A DNA stretch of 9,138 nt. Source: Thermoanaerobaculia bacterium (GTDB lineage Bacteria; Acidobacteriota; Thermoanaerobaculia; Gp7-AA8). A program made the translations under genes and the position numbers. This document shows positions 1 to 5,593 of this stretch, piece by piece. The first letter of the stretch is position 1. Each line of letters begins with the position of its first letter. The notes beneath the pieces were generated by a model. The model worked only from the letters and a program-made list of their open reading frames with translations, was not told where the DNA came from and searched no databases. The stretch spans positions 1-9,138 of the forward strand of contig JADGOA010000135.1 in assembly GCA_017883215.1 (NCBI GenBank), read 5' to 3'.

Positions 1-912
1 GTCCGGGAGCGCTGCTCCGCGGTCTTCGAAACCGATGTCGCGGTGTTCCCTGTCCTGACCGGAACGGCCGGCAATGCGCTCGGCATCGCGGCGATGACGC
101 CTCCGTGGGGTGCGGTGTTCTGCCACGAGGATGCGCACATCCAGCGCGCCGAGCTCGGCGCGGTCGAGTTCTTCACCGGCGGCGCGAAACTGATCCCCAT
201 CGCCGGCTTCGAAGGCAAACTTCGTCCGGACGGCCTGGCGCGATCGATCGAAGAAATCGCGAACAGCCACCGCACCGCCGTTCCGGCCTGCCTGTCGCTG
301 ACGAATGCGACGGAAGCCGGAACCGTCTATTCGGTGGATGAGACGCGCGCGCTGTGCGACGTCGCCAGGGCACGCGCCGTGCGGGTCCACGTCGATGGAG
401 CACGCTTCGCGAACGCGGTGGTCTCGGCCGAGTGTGCACCTGCCGATCTCTCCTGGCGTGCCGGCGTCGACATCCTCACCCTCGGCGGCACGAAAAACGG
501 CGCCATGGCGGCTGAAGTGATCGTCGTCTTCCGCACCGAGCTCGCCGCAGAGCTCGCGCTTCGCTATCACCGCAGCGGCCATCGTCTCTCGAAGATGCGC
601 TTCCTCTCCGCGCAACTCGATGCCTACCTGGCGAACGACGTGTGGCTGCGCACGGCCCGCCACACCAACGCCATGGCCTCGCGGCTGGCGGCGGGGATCA
701 GCGGCCGCGTGGAGATCCTGCGGCCGGTCGATGCGAACATCGTTTTCGCCCGCTTTCCGCCCGCACTCGCAGCGGCGTTGTCCGCTGGCGGCTTCCTCTT
801 CTCCGACTGGCCGATCTTCGGGCCCGATGCCTACCGGCTGGTGACGGGATTCAGCACGACCGCGGCCGACGTCGATGCGTTTGTGAATGCGGTGGCGGCG
901 AGTAGCGAGTAG
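1..912 (+). CDS. ltaE: Low-specificity L-threonine aldolase, 5' end cut by the window
   Basis: A PLP-dependent, fold-type I cytoplasmic enzyme that splits L-threonine or L-allo-threonine into glycine and acetaldehyde (beta-eliminating lyase family). The reading frame is open from base 1, so the first visible methionine-type codon (GTG at 43) is internal; 303 residues are seen and roughly 40 N-terminal residues are missing. Counting from base 1, the CHEDAH motif (41-46) carries the histidine that stacks on PLP. HVDGAR (130-135) carries the Asp that pairs with the pyridine nitrogen. GGTKNG carries Lys165, the Schiff-base lysine. The C-terminal part (LRPVDANIVFARFP onward) is the usual small domain. 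The last codons AGT AGC GAG TAG lie inside a heptamer repeat, so the SSE tail and the stop may come from the repeat. A related PLP lyase with another beta-hydroxy amino acid as substrate is possible; the family call is firm. Confidence 0.88.
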   Translation, partial: VRERCSAVFETDVAVFPVLTGTAGNALGIAAMTPPWGAVFCHEDAHIQRAELGAVEFFTGGAKLIPIAGFEGKLRPDGLARSIEEIANSHRTAVPACLSLTNATEAGTVYSVDETRALCDVARARAVRVHVDGARFANAVVSAECAPADLSWRAGVDILTLGGTKNGAMAAEVIVVFRTELAAELALRYHRSGHRLSKMRFLSAQLDAYLANDVWLRTARHTNAMASRLAAGISGRVEILRPVDANIVFARFPPALAAALSAGGFLFSDWPIFGPDAYRLVTGFSTTAADVDAFVNAVAASSE

Positions 913-921
913 CGAGTGGCG
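901..921. repeat. Heptamer tandem repeat AGTAGCG x3 over the aldolase stop codon
   Basis: Three back-to-back 7-nt units are present: AGTAGCG (901-907), AGTAGCG (908-914) and AGTGGCG (915-921). The first two contain the last three sense codons and the TAG stop (910-912) of the threonine aldolase gene. The G-rich stretch that follows (922-937) is not part of the pattern. Confidence 0.7.
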
Positions 922-950
922 TGTGGGGGGTGGGGCACCGGGTCATCGGA

Positions 951-1093
951 GAGCGGACATTCTTGTCCGCAGCGGCCGGACATTCCTGTCCGGCCGCCGA
1001 ATGGCCGTGCATCGCCGATTGCTTTCGCCAGCCACGCGGCTCGTTAGCCGACGGACAAGAATGTCCGTCGGCAGCGGACAAGAATGTCCGCTC
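951..1093. repeat. Cluster of four GGACA-NNNN-TGTCC hairpins in a nested inverted arrangement
   Basis: Four short perfect palindromes share one core, GGACA, 4-nt loop, TGTCC. Hairpin 1 is 953-970 (7-bp arms, loop TTCT). Hairpin 2 is 972-997 (11-bp arms GCGGCCGGACA, loop TTCC). Hairpin 3 is 1047-1072 (11-bp arms GCCGACGGACA, loop AGAA). Hairpin 4 is 1074-1091 (7-bp arms, loop AGAA). The 20 nt at 951-970 are the exact reverse complement of 1074-1093, so the whole block can also fold as one large stem with a unique centre of about 50 nt (998-1046). There is no T-run next to any hairpin, so these do not look like intrinsic terminators. No open frame here looks like a protein gene. The pattern suits a dispersed intergenic repeat family, REP-like in form. 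Confidence 0.85.
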
Positions 1094-1220
1094 TCCACAT
1101 ACCGGCGACTTTTGAGACAGTCTCTGCTGCGCGCCCCTGCAGCATGGCAGGCTTGGCTGCCGTGAGCTACCATTGCGCCCGGTCCAGCAATCAATCGTCA
1201 GCACAATTGGGGCAATCATC
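1094..1220. other. Noncoding leader region before the pilT pair
   Basis: With the repeats before it, this completes a gene-free stretch of 308 bases (913-1220). It holds a small dyad GAGAC-A-GTCTC at 1114-1124, a short hairpin GGCAG/CTGCC at 1146-1161, and a weak -10-like TACCAT at 1168-1173 with no convincing -35. The promoter of the downstream gene should lie here, but I cannot place it firmly. Confidence 0.35.
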
Positions 1221-1685
1221 ATGGACGATTTGCGAGTGCCCACCGTCCCCCTGGAGGTGGAAGTCCGCTACTTCGACGAGCGTCCGATGAGCGGCCGGAT
1301 TTTCCTGCCGGGGAACGCTCAGCGGCACGACGGCCCGATGAGGCCGGACGAGTGGATCAATCAGTCGAATCCGTTCTTCCCATTCCTGGAGAACGGCACG
1401 GTCCGGCCGGTGATCCTGAACAAGCGATACGTCGTGGTTCTCAGTGCCACGAAGTGGGAGGACGAGGCCGAGCGGATCGAAGAGATCGGTGTGGCGCGCA
1501 AGGTCCTGGTGGAATGCGGCAAGCTGCGGCTCGCCGGCGTGGTGCACGTCAACATGCCGGAAGAGCAGAGCCGGCTGCTGGACTGGGTGAATCGGCCCGA
1601 GCATTTTCTGCTGCTCCGTGAAGGGCAGCTGTGGCACATCGTTCAGAAGAACCGCATCACCTCACTTCAGGAACTGGGAGGCTGA
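1221..1685 (+). CDS. Uncharacterised 154-aa protein with internal duplication, paired with pilT
   Basis: No named function is recognised. The protein is soluble, with no signal peptide or membrane segment, and seems to hold two copies of one small beta-rich unit. Copy 1 (about residues 13-74) runs VEVRYFDERPMSGRIFLP, then DEWINQ (43-48), then NKRYVVVL (67-74). Copy 2 (about 95-149) runs VLVECGKLRLAGVVHVNMP, then LDWVNR (120-125), then KNRITSL (143-149). The layout resembles small families of unknown function (DUF6812-like) found beside pilus and motility genes; I recall this pattern but could not check it. The start is the ATG at 1221, with a weak GGGG 8 nt upstream. A TTG 48 nt further upstream (1173) is in frame but gives a tail without protein-like character. 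It ends 3 nt before pilT, whose SD site lies inside this gene, so the two are almost surely co-transcribed and may act together. Confidence 0.8.
   Translation: MDDLRVPTVPLEVEVRYFDERPMSGRIFLPGNAQRHDGPMRPDEWINQSNPFFPFLENGTVRPVILNKRYVVVLSATKWEDEAERIEEIGVARKVLVECGKLRLAGVVHVNMPEEQSRLLDWVNRPEHFLLLREGQLWHIVQKNRITSLQELGG
1676..1681 (+). promoter_or_regulatory. Ribosome binding site fixing the TTG start of pilT
   Basis: GGGAGG lies 7 nt before TTG at 1689 and overlaps the last codons of the upstream gene. It is the best SD site on this strand in the window. It supports the TTG start, hence the long N-terminus of PilT, and suggests translational coupling of the two genes. Confidence 0.75.
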
Positions 1686-1688
1686 TCC

Positions 1689-3158
1689 TTGCTGGAGAAT
1701 CTTCTGCGGCAGACACACAAGGCGGGAGGCGGCGAGCTGCGCTTCGCCACCGGTGAGAAAGTCGTGATCGCCACCCCCGGCGGTGAGCAGGAGGCGGCGC
1801 CGGAGACGACGGCGACGGCGATTCAGCAGTTGCTCGTGCCGGTCATGCCGCCGCCGGCGCGGCAGGCCATCGCCAGCGGACGAGCCGAATGGATGATGCG
1901 GCACGCGGAGCTCGGCGAGATTCGTGTGGTGGCCAAGGTGGAAGGGAAGAAACTCTCCGCATCGTTTTTCGTGACGACCAGCGACGCTGCGCCGGCGGCT
2001 GCCGGACAGAAGAACGTGGACGCGCCCACGCCCGTGGCGGAAGGGGGCGGCGGCACAGCGGAGATGGACGCGCTCTTCAAGCAGATGTTCGAGATGAAGG
2101 CCTCCGACCTTCACATGTGCGTCGGAGCGGCCCCGATGGTGCGGCACGATGGTGAGATCCGCTCGCTTCCCGGCCGGGGCATCCTCTCCGCCGCAGACAT
2201 CGAGCGGATCCTCTGGCCCATCGCCCCGGAGAGGAATCACGAAGAGTTCAAGCGGCGCCACGACACCGACTTCGCATACGAGATCCGCGGGCTGTCGCGA
2301 TTCCGCTGCAACTTCTTCATGGACCGAAAGGGGATGGGCGCGGTGTTCCGCGTCATCCCCTCGAAGATCATCACGGCCGAGGAGATGGGGCTCTCCAAAG
2401 AGATCCTCGACCTCTGTTTCCTGTCGAAAGGGCTGGTGCTGGTCACCGGTCCGACCGGGTCGGGGAAGTCGACCACGCTCTGCGCGCTGATCGATTTCAT
2501 CAATCGCAACCGCAAAGACCACATCATCACCATCGAAGACCCCATCGAGTTCGTGCACGACAACAAGAACTGCCTGATCAACCAGCGGCAGGTGGGCGAG
2601 CACACCGACACGTTCAAGGATGCGCTCCGCGCCGCACTGCGCGAGGATCCGGACATCGTCCTGGTCGGCGAGATGCGCGATCTGGAGACCGTCTCCATCG
2701 CCATCGAGACGGCGGAGACCGGGCACCTCGTCTTCGGTACGCTGCACACCTCGTCGGCAGCATCGACGGTCGACCGCATCATCGATCAGTTCCCGGCCGA
2801 CCGTCAGGACCAGATCCGGGTGATGCTGGCCTCCAGCCTGAAGGGCGTCATCAGCCAGATGCTGTGCAGGAAGATCGGTGGCGGCCGCGTGCCGGCACTC
2901 GAGGTGATGCTCGGCGTCCCCTCGATCTCCAACCTGATCCGCGAGGCGAAGATCTTTCAGATCCCGTCGATCATGCAGACGGCCAAGAGGATCGGCATGT
3001 GCCTGATGAACGACAGCTTCCTCGACCTGGTGAAGAAGGGCGTCGTCGAGCCGCGCGAGGCGTACGTGAAGGCGGTCGACAAGCAGGGGCTGCTGACGAT
3101 GTTCAAGTCCAACAACGTCGACACCGCCTGGCTGGCGAGCATGCAGGGAAGCGCGTGA
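1689..3158 (+). CDS. pilT: PilT-type type IV pilus retraction ATPase with extra N-terminal domain
   Basis: A hexameric cytoplasmic ATPase that powers type IV pilus retraction and so twitching motility (GspE/PilT secretion ATPase superfamily). The core spans about residues 126-489. It has the SDLHM region (139-143), Walker A GPTGSGKS (254-261, Lys260), the Asp box TIEDPIEF with Glu283 and Asp284, Walker B DPDIVLVGEMRD (320-331, Glu328), the His box TGHLVFGTLHT (344-354), and SISNLIRE (412-419), the counterpart of the PilT-specific AIRNLIRE retraction motif. At 489 aa it is much longer than the usual 345-380 aa. The excess is residues 1-97, which look like a degenerate copy of the PilT N-terminal PAS-like domain, plus an Ala/Pro/Gly linker (98-125). 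The TTG start is backed by a strong SD. PilU, the accessory retraction ATPase, is the alternative. No other pil gene is in view. Confidence 0.92.
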   Translation: MLENLLRQTHKAGGGELRFATGEKVVIATPGGEQEAAPETTATAIQQLLVPVMPPPARQAIASGRAEWMMRHAELGEIRVVAKVEGKKLSASFFVTTSDAAPAAAGQKNVDAPTPVAEGGGGTAEMDALFKQMFEMKASDLHMCVGAAPMVRHDGEIRSLPGRGILSAADIERILWPIAPERNHEEFKRRHDTDFAYEIRGLSRFRCNFFMDRKGMGAVFRVIPSKIITAEEMGLSKEILDLCFLSKGLVLVTGPTGSGKSTTLCALIDFINRNRKDHIITIEDPIEFVHDNKNCLINQRQVGEHTDTFKDALRAALREDPDIVLVGEMRDLETVSIAIETAETGHLVFGTLHTSSAASTVDRIIDQFPADRQDQIRVMLASSLKGVISQMLCRKIGGGRVPALEVMLGVPSISNLIREAKIFQIPSIMQTAKRIGMCLMNDSFLDLVKKGVVEPREAYVKAVDKQGLLTMFKSNNVDTAWLASMQGSA

Positions 3159-3247
3159 CGAGAAGCGTGTAGCGGGCAGGGGAGGGGTCCGTATCCTCGG
3201 CCTGGATGCCGACCTGGCGCATGGTACGCAGGACTCAGGACTTCCCG

Positions 3248-3904
3248 TCAAGGTACATACTTCCGGGTCGGAATCCCGTTCGGAGTGGCGATGCTGGCCG
3301 CCGCCAGGTCGCGAATCATCGCTTGCGCGGACGCATCTCCGCTCTCGTAGGCCGTGCGGAGCATCTGCACTTCCGCCGGCACGGTATCGCCGGCGATGGT
3401 GAAGCCGGCGTGCGGCTGCTTCGGATCCTGTGTCTTCGTCTCCCGCCAGCTGCCCTTGTGGAGCTCGTGACGGACGAATTGTTTGGCCGTCCCCGTCTGA
3501 AACGACTGGGCGGCCCTGGCGGGAAGTCCCTTGGCGTTCGCTTTCTGCTCGTCGAGAGCACGGGCCACATGGACCTCGATCACCTCGATCAGGCTGCGCG
3601 TCGACTCTCGCGAGATTTCGATGATGCTCAACCCGGAGTGATGGACCGCCCTCGCCGAGGAAGTGCTGGCCGGCCGATGAACGCGGTTCCATCGCACCTC
3701 GCACTCCGCTCGGATGGTGAAGCCCTCGTGCTCGAAGGCCAGGCGGACGCGATCGCCGATCTCGCCGATCCACTCCTGGTGCGCGACGCAGAAGCCGCGA
3801 AGGCAGGCGTTCATCACGAAAATGCGGGTGTCGCCGATCGATCCCCGCAGCGGCTGCAGGAAATTGACCCGCTGGATACCTCGCCTCTCGTCGATCGTCC
3901 TCAT
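3248..3904 (-). CDS. PilZ-domain protein (paralogue of the one at 4796)
   Basis: A predicted c-di-GMP-responsive cytoplasmic protein of 218 aa. The N-terminal half is a PilZ domain: Arg8-x3-Arg12 (RRGIQR) supplies the first c-di-GMP motif. NACLRG (32-37) sits where D/N-x-S-x-x-G is expected, with Cys34 in place of the serine. A helical stretch follows (VARALDEQKANAKGL). The C-terminal region begins near GSW and contains QPHAGFT, then Y-x-x-GD, ending in LAAASI. Both halves match the protein at 4796 along their full length. The ATG at 3904 is the only good start; no clear SD precedes it. It converges on pilT with an 89-nt gap that holds no obvious terminator. The c-di-GMP role is inferred from the motifs; binding may be altered by the Ser-to-Cys change. 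The target is unknown, but nearby pilT suggests motility. Confidence 0.8.
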   Translation of the reverse strand: MRTIDERRGIQRVNFLQPLRGSIGDTRIFVMNACLRGFCVAHQEWIGEIGDRVRLAFEHEGFTIRAECEVRWNRVHRPASTSSARAVHHSGLSIIEISRESTRSLIEVIEVHVARALDEQKANAKGLPARAAQSFQTGTAKQFVRHELHKGSWRETKTQDPKQPHAGFTIAGDTVPAEVQMLRTAYESGDASAQAMIRDLAAASIATPNGIPTRKYVP

Positions 3905-3969
3905 AAGAACGTCACATCATCAGCTGGCAGCGTCGGTTCCGGATTCGTCACGGCGTCAAAGTTGCGCCA

Positions 3970-3975
3970 ATTATG
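3970..3975 (-). promoter_or_regulatory. Possible -10 box for the PilZ gene at 3904
   Basis: On the minus strand the hexamer reads CATAAT, five of six matches to TATAAT, about 65 nt before the ATG. No good -35 lies 16-18 nt upstream of it. The rest of 3905-4050 shows nothing else I can interpret. Confidence 0.25.
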
Positions 3976-4050
3976 GGCAATGAGGCATTTGAAATCTGGA
4001 TCGATGACTCATGAATCGCGACGACCGTGCTCAACATCGATGGTGATTCT

Positions 4051-4090
4051 CAAACAAAAATCCGGCCGAAAGCGAAGCTTCCGGCCGGAT
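4051..4090 (-). terminator. Intrinsic terminator of the secreted six-cysteine gene
   Basis: The hairpin is 4060-4090. Read on the minus strand, outer arms of 9 bp (ATCCGGCCG / CGGCCGGAT) are followed by one mismatch and four more pairs (AAGC/GCTT) around a 3-nt loop. A T-rich tract (TTTTTGTTTG) runs straight on from the stem. It begins 26 nt after the stop codon at 4117, the right place and direction to end that transcript before the PilZ gene at 3904, so the two minus-strand genes are probably separate units. Confidence 0.88.
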
Positions 4091-4116
4091 CTGCGATTCG
4101 GTTTCTGTCGTGCCGA

Positions 4117-4509
4117 TTACTTCTTCGCGGCCTCGGCGACCTTGGTCGCCTCCGCGATCCACAGCTCGTCTTTGCCGTCTTCCGCACACTTCACGAGCTT
4201 GCCTTTGATGTTGAGAAGAGCGGTCCCTTCCTCGCTCACCTTCTCGACGTCGACCTTGCTGTGCTGGCAGACCGGGTAGAGCGTCTTCTCGTCGCTCGAC
4301 GGCTGGAAGACCTTCTCACAGGTCTCACTCTGGTGCAGGTTGCAGTGCTTGCAGAGGAGCTTTCCGGTCATCTCCACCGCGGTGCCGTCGGCTTCCATCT
4401 TCTGTGCGGCTTTATCGCCCATGTGGCAGGTCTTCTTTTCATCGCCAGCATAGGCGAACAGCGAAACCAGACCGACCATGAGCGCGAATGCGACTACGAG
4501 TTTTTTCAC
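4117..4509 (-). CDS. Small secreted six-cysteine protein of unknown function
   Basis: The 130-aa protein has a Sec signal peptide: KK at 2-3, hydrophobic 4-18, and probable cleavage after AYA (21). The mature part is about 109 aa with cysteines at 28, 53, 56, 64, 81 and 108. A C-x2-C-N-L-H-x4-C cluster (CKHCNLHQSETC, 53-64) follows a strand-like VEMTGKLL. A second similar strand (LLNIKGKLVKC) comes later, so a small OB-like beta barrel is possible. It resembles envelope proteins of unknown function (DUF6370-like in my memory, unchecked). The cysteines could hold disulfides or a metal. It is not a c-type cytochrome site, since no CxxCH is present. The start is GTG at 4509, with GAGGAG 7 nt upstream. 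It has its own terminator and a likely promoter, so it is probably a single-gene transcript. Confidence 0.82.
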   Translation of the reverse strand: MKKLVVAFALMVGLVSLFAYAGDEKKTCHMGDKAAQKMEADGTAVEMTGKLLCKHCNLHQSETCEKVFQPSSDEKTLYPVCQHSKVDVEKVSEEGTALLNIKGKLVKCAEDGKDELWIAEATKVAEAAKK

Positions 4510-4516
4510 GTTTCAA

Positions 4517-4522
4517 CTCCTC
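4517..4522 (-). promoter_or_regulatory. Ribosome binding site fixing the GTG start at 4509
   Basis: GAGGAG on the minus strand lies 7 nt before the GTG. It picks GTG as the start and gives a signal peptide of normal length. Confidence 0.8.
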
Positions 4523-4554
4523 TAAGCATCTGTTGACGTTCCAGGGTCGTCGAC

Positions 4555-4560
4555 ATCATA
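4555..4560 (-). promoter_or_regulatory. Possible -10 box for the secreted protein gene
   Basis: The minus strand reads TATGAT here, five of six matches to TATAAT. A start of transcription near 4548 would give a leader of about 39 nt containing the SD site. The -35 region is GC-rich and unconvincing. Confidence 0.4.
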
Positions 4561-4620
4561 CGGATCGCCGCCGCCGCCCGCGAGTCGGAACGGCAAACTC
4601 GCGTATCGGCCTCCCCCTCC

Positions 4621-4756
4621 CAGTTGTTCAGTTACTCAGTTGCTCAGTTGCTCAGTTGTGCCCAGGTTAAGCTCTTACTGAATTACTGAGTTACCGCCGC
4701 ACAGCCGGCAACGCTCGAACTGAGCAACTGAGCAACCGAGTAACCGAGTAACTCAC
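4621..4756. repeat. Inverted octamer-array element (CAGTTGCT family)
   Basis: The left arm has five tandem 8-nt units: CAGTTGTT, CAGTTACT, CAGTTGCT, CAGTTGCT, CAGTTGTG (4621-4660). The right arm has five units in the opposite sense: GAACTGAG, CAACTGAG, CAACCGAG, TAACCGAG, TAACTCAC (4717-4756). Positions 4622-4657 pair with 4718-4753 at 32 of 36 positions, around a 60-nt centre. The centre holds a third small array with the sense of the right arm (TTACTGAA, TTACTGAG, TTACCGCC; 4675-4698). It lies between two divergent genes, close to the start of the one at 4796. There is no T-run, so it is not a standard terminator. It looks like a dispersed repeat. Confidence 0.85.
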
Positions 4757-4795
4757 GTCTTGCCGCAAAATCGGACTAACATTGGTCACCCCGCG

Positions 4796-5530
4796 ATGTC
4801 AGCAGCCGTGAACCGTCCGGAACGCCGCAAGAAGATGCGCATCGCGCTCACCCGCGGTGTGATCGCTCGTTTCGGCTCGATGGGCGTCATCATGATCGAC
4901 GCCAGTGAGACTGGTGCCCGCATCGAGCATTTCACGCGACTGGAGATCGGGAGGAAGGCTCAGCTCCGTTTCGAATGGAAAGGCGCAGATATCCTCGTCG
5001 ATGCCGTCGTGGCCTCCTGTCGCGTGCACCGCTTCGTCCACGGAGAACAGGGTGCGACGGTCTTCCAGTCGGGAATTTTCTTCGCGGAATACGAAGGCGA
5101 CGCCCAGGCGAAGCTCAAGGACATGGTGTCCACTGCGGTGGCGCGCTCGCTCGCCGAGCAGGTGGCGAACGCGCGCGGATTGGGGCCGGTCACCGGGAAC
5201 GATATGCCGGTCTTCCGCGCAGGGGTCGTGAGCGCGAGAGGTCTCCAGGGTAAGCCGGAAGACGCCGCCCGGCTCCTGCCGAAATCGGAGGTCGTCGCCG
5301 ATCGCGGCTATATCCGCTGCACGCTGACGAACAACCGCTGGGACAAGAAGTGGAGTCGCACTTCGGATCAGCCGGCCGATGGATTCACCGTGCTGGCCAC
5401 GGAGCCGGCCGAGCACATCGACCAGCTCTGCGAGAACTACCGGCTGGGCGATGCCGAGGAGAGGAGTCTGATCAAGCTCCTTGCGCGAGTCAGCGTCGAG
5501 AAAAGCGACGCGAGATCGTTTTCAGGCTGA
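4796..5530 (+). CDS. PilZ-domain protein with full c-di-GMP motif (paralogue of the one at 3904)
   Basis: A predicted c-di-GMP receptor of 244 aa, cytoplasmic, with no signal or membrane segment. Both PilZ motifs are intact: Arg11-x3-Arg15 (RRKKMR) and Asp35-x-Ser37-x2-Gly40 (DASETG). The PilZ barrel continues to about residue 110. A helix with VARSLAEQVANARGL follows, and then a C-terminal region with W-x-k-x-W, QPADGFT, Y-x-x-GD and LLARVSV. The helix and C-terminal pattern recur in the protein at 3904, so the two are full-length paralogues with a shared uncharacterised C-terminal part. The ATG at 4796 is preferred; an in-frame TTG at 4760 would add 12 residues beside the octamer repeat. 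No SD is seen; TAACAT at 4777-4782 could be a -10 box giving a very short leader. It ends at its own terminator. Confidence 0.82.
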   Translation: MSAAVNRPERRKKMRIALTRGVIARFGSMGVIMIDASETGARIEHFTRLEIGRKAQLRFEWKGADILVDAVVASCRVHRFVHGEQGATVFQSGIFFAEYEGDAQAKLKDMVSTAVARSLAEQVANARGLGPVTGNDMPVFRAGVVSARGLQGKPEDAARLLPKSEVVADRGYIRCTLTNNRWDKKWSRTSDQPADGFTVLATEPAEHIDQLCENYRLGDAEERSLIKLLARVSVEKSDARSFSG

Positions 5531-5564
5531 GGCCGGCGAACGGCTGGGGGCTCGTTGGAGTCGG

Positions 5565-5585
5565 GCGACGCCAGTCGCTTTTTCT
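5565..5585 (+). terminator. Intrinsic terminator of the PilZ gene at 4796
   Basis: A perfect GCGAC / GTCGC stem (5565-5569 and 5574-5578) with a GCCA loop is followed at once by TTTTTCTT (5579-5586). It starts 35 nt after the stop codon. The opposite strand has no T-run after the stem, so it acts in one direction only. Confidence 0.75.
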
Positions 5586-5593
5586 TGTCTCCC

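Noticed and set aside
951..1093. CRISPR array
   Set aside because: The copies are short palindromes in mixed orientation without regular unique spacers, and no cas gene is present.
951..1093. Intrinsic terminators for the aldolase
   Set aside because: The stems are strong but none is followed by a T-tract.
3159..3247. Terminator between pilT and the convergent PilZ gene
   Set aside because: I found no stem with a T-tract on either strand in these 89 nt.
1662..3773. A 703-codon open frame on the minus strand
   Set aside because: It lies antisense to pilT and crosses into the convergent PilZ gene. It is rich in Arg, His and Gly with no domain pattern, as expected for a shadow frame in GC-rich DNA.
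3206..4279. A 357-codon plus-strand frame
   Set aside because: It is antisense to the PilZ gene at 3904 and also crosses the terminator and part of the secreted protein gene.
4333..4353. c-type haem site in the secreted protein
   Set aside because: CKHCN has the CxxC spacing but lacks the His directly after the second Cys.
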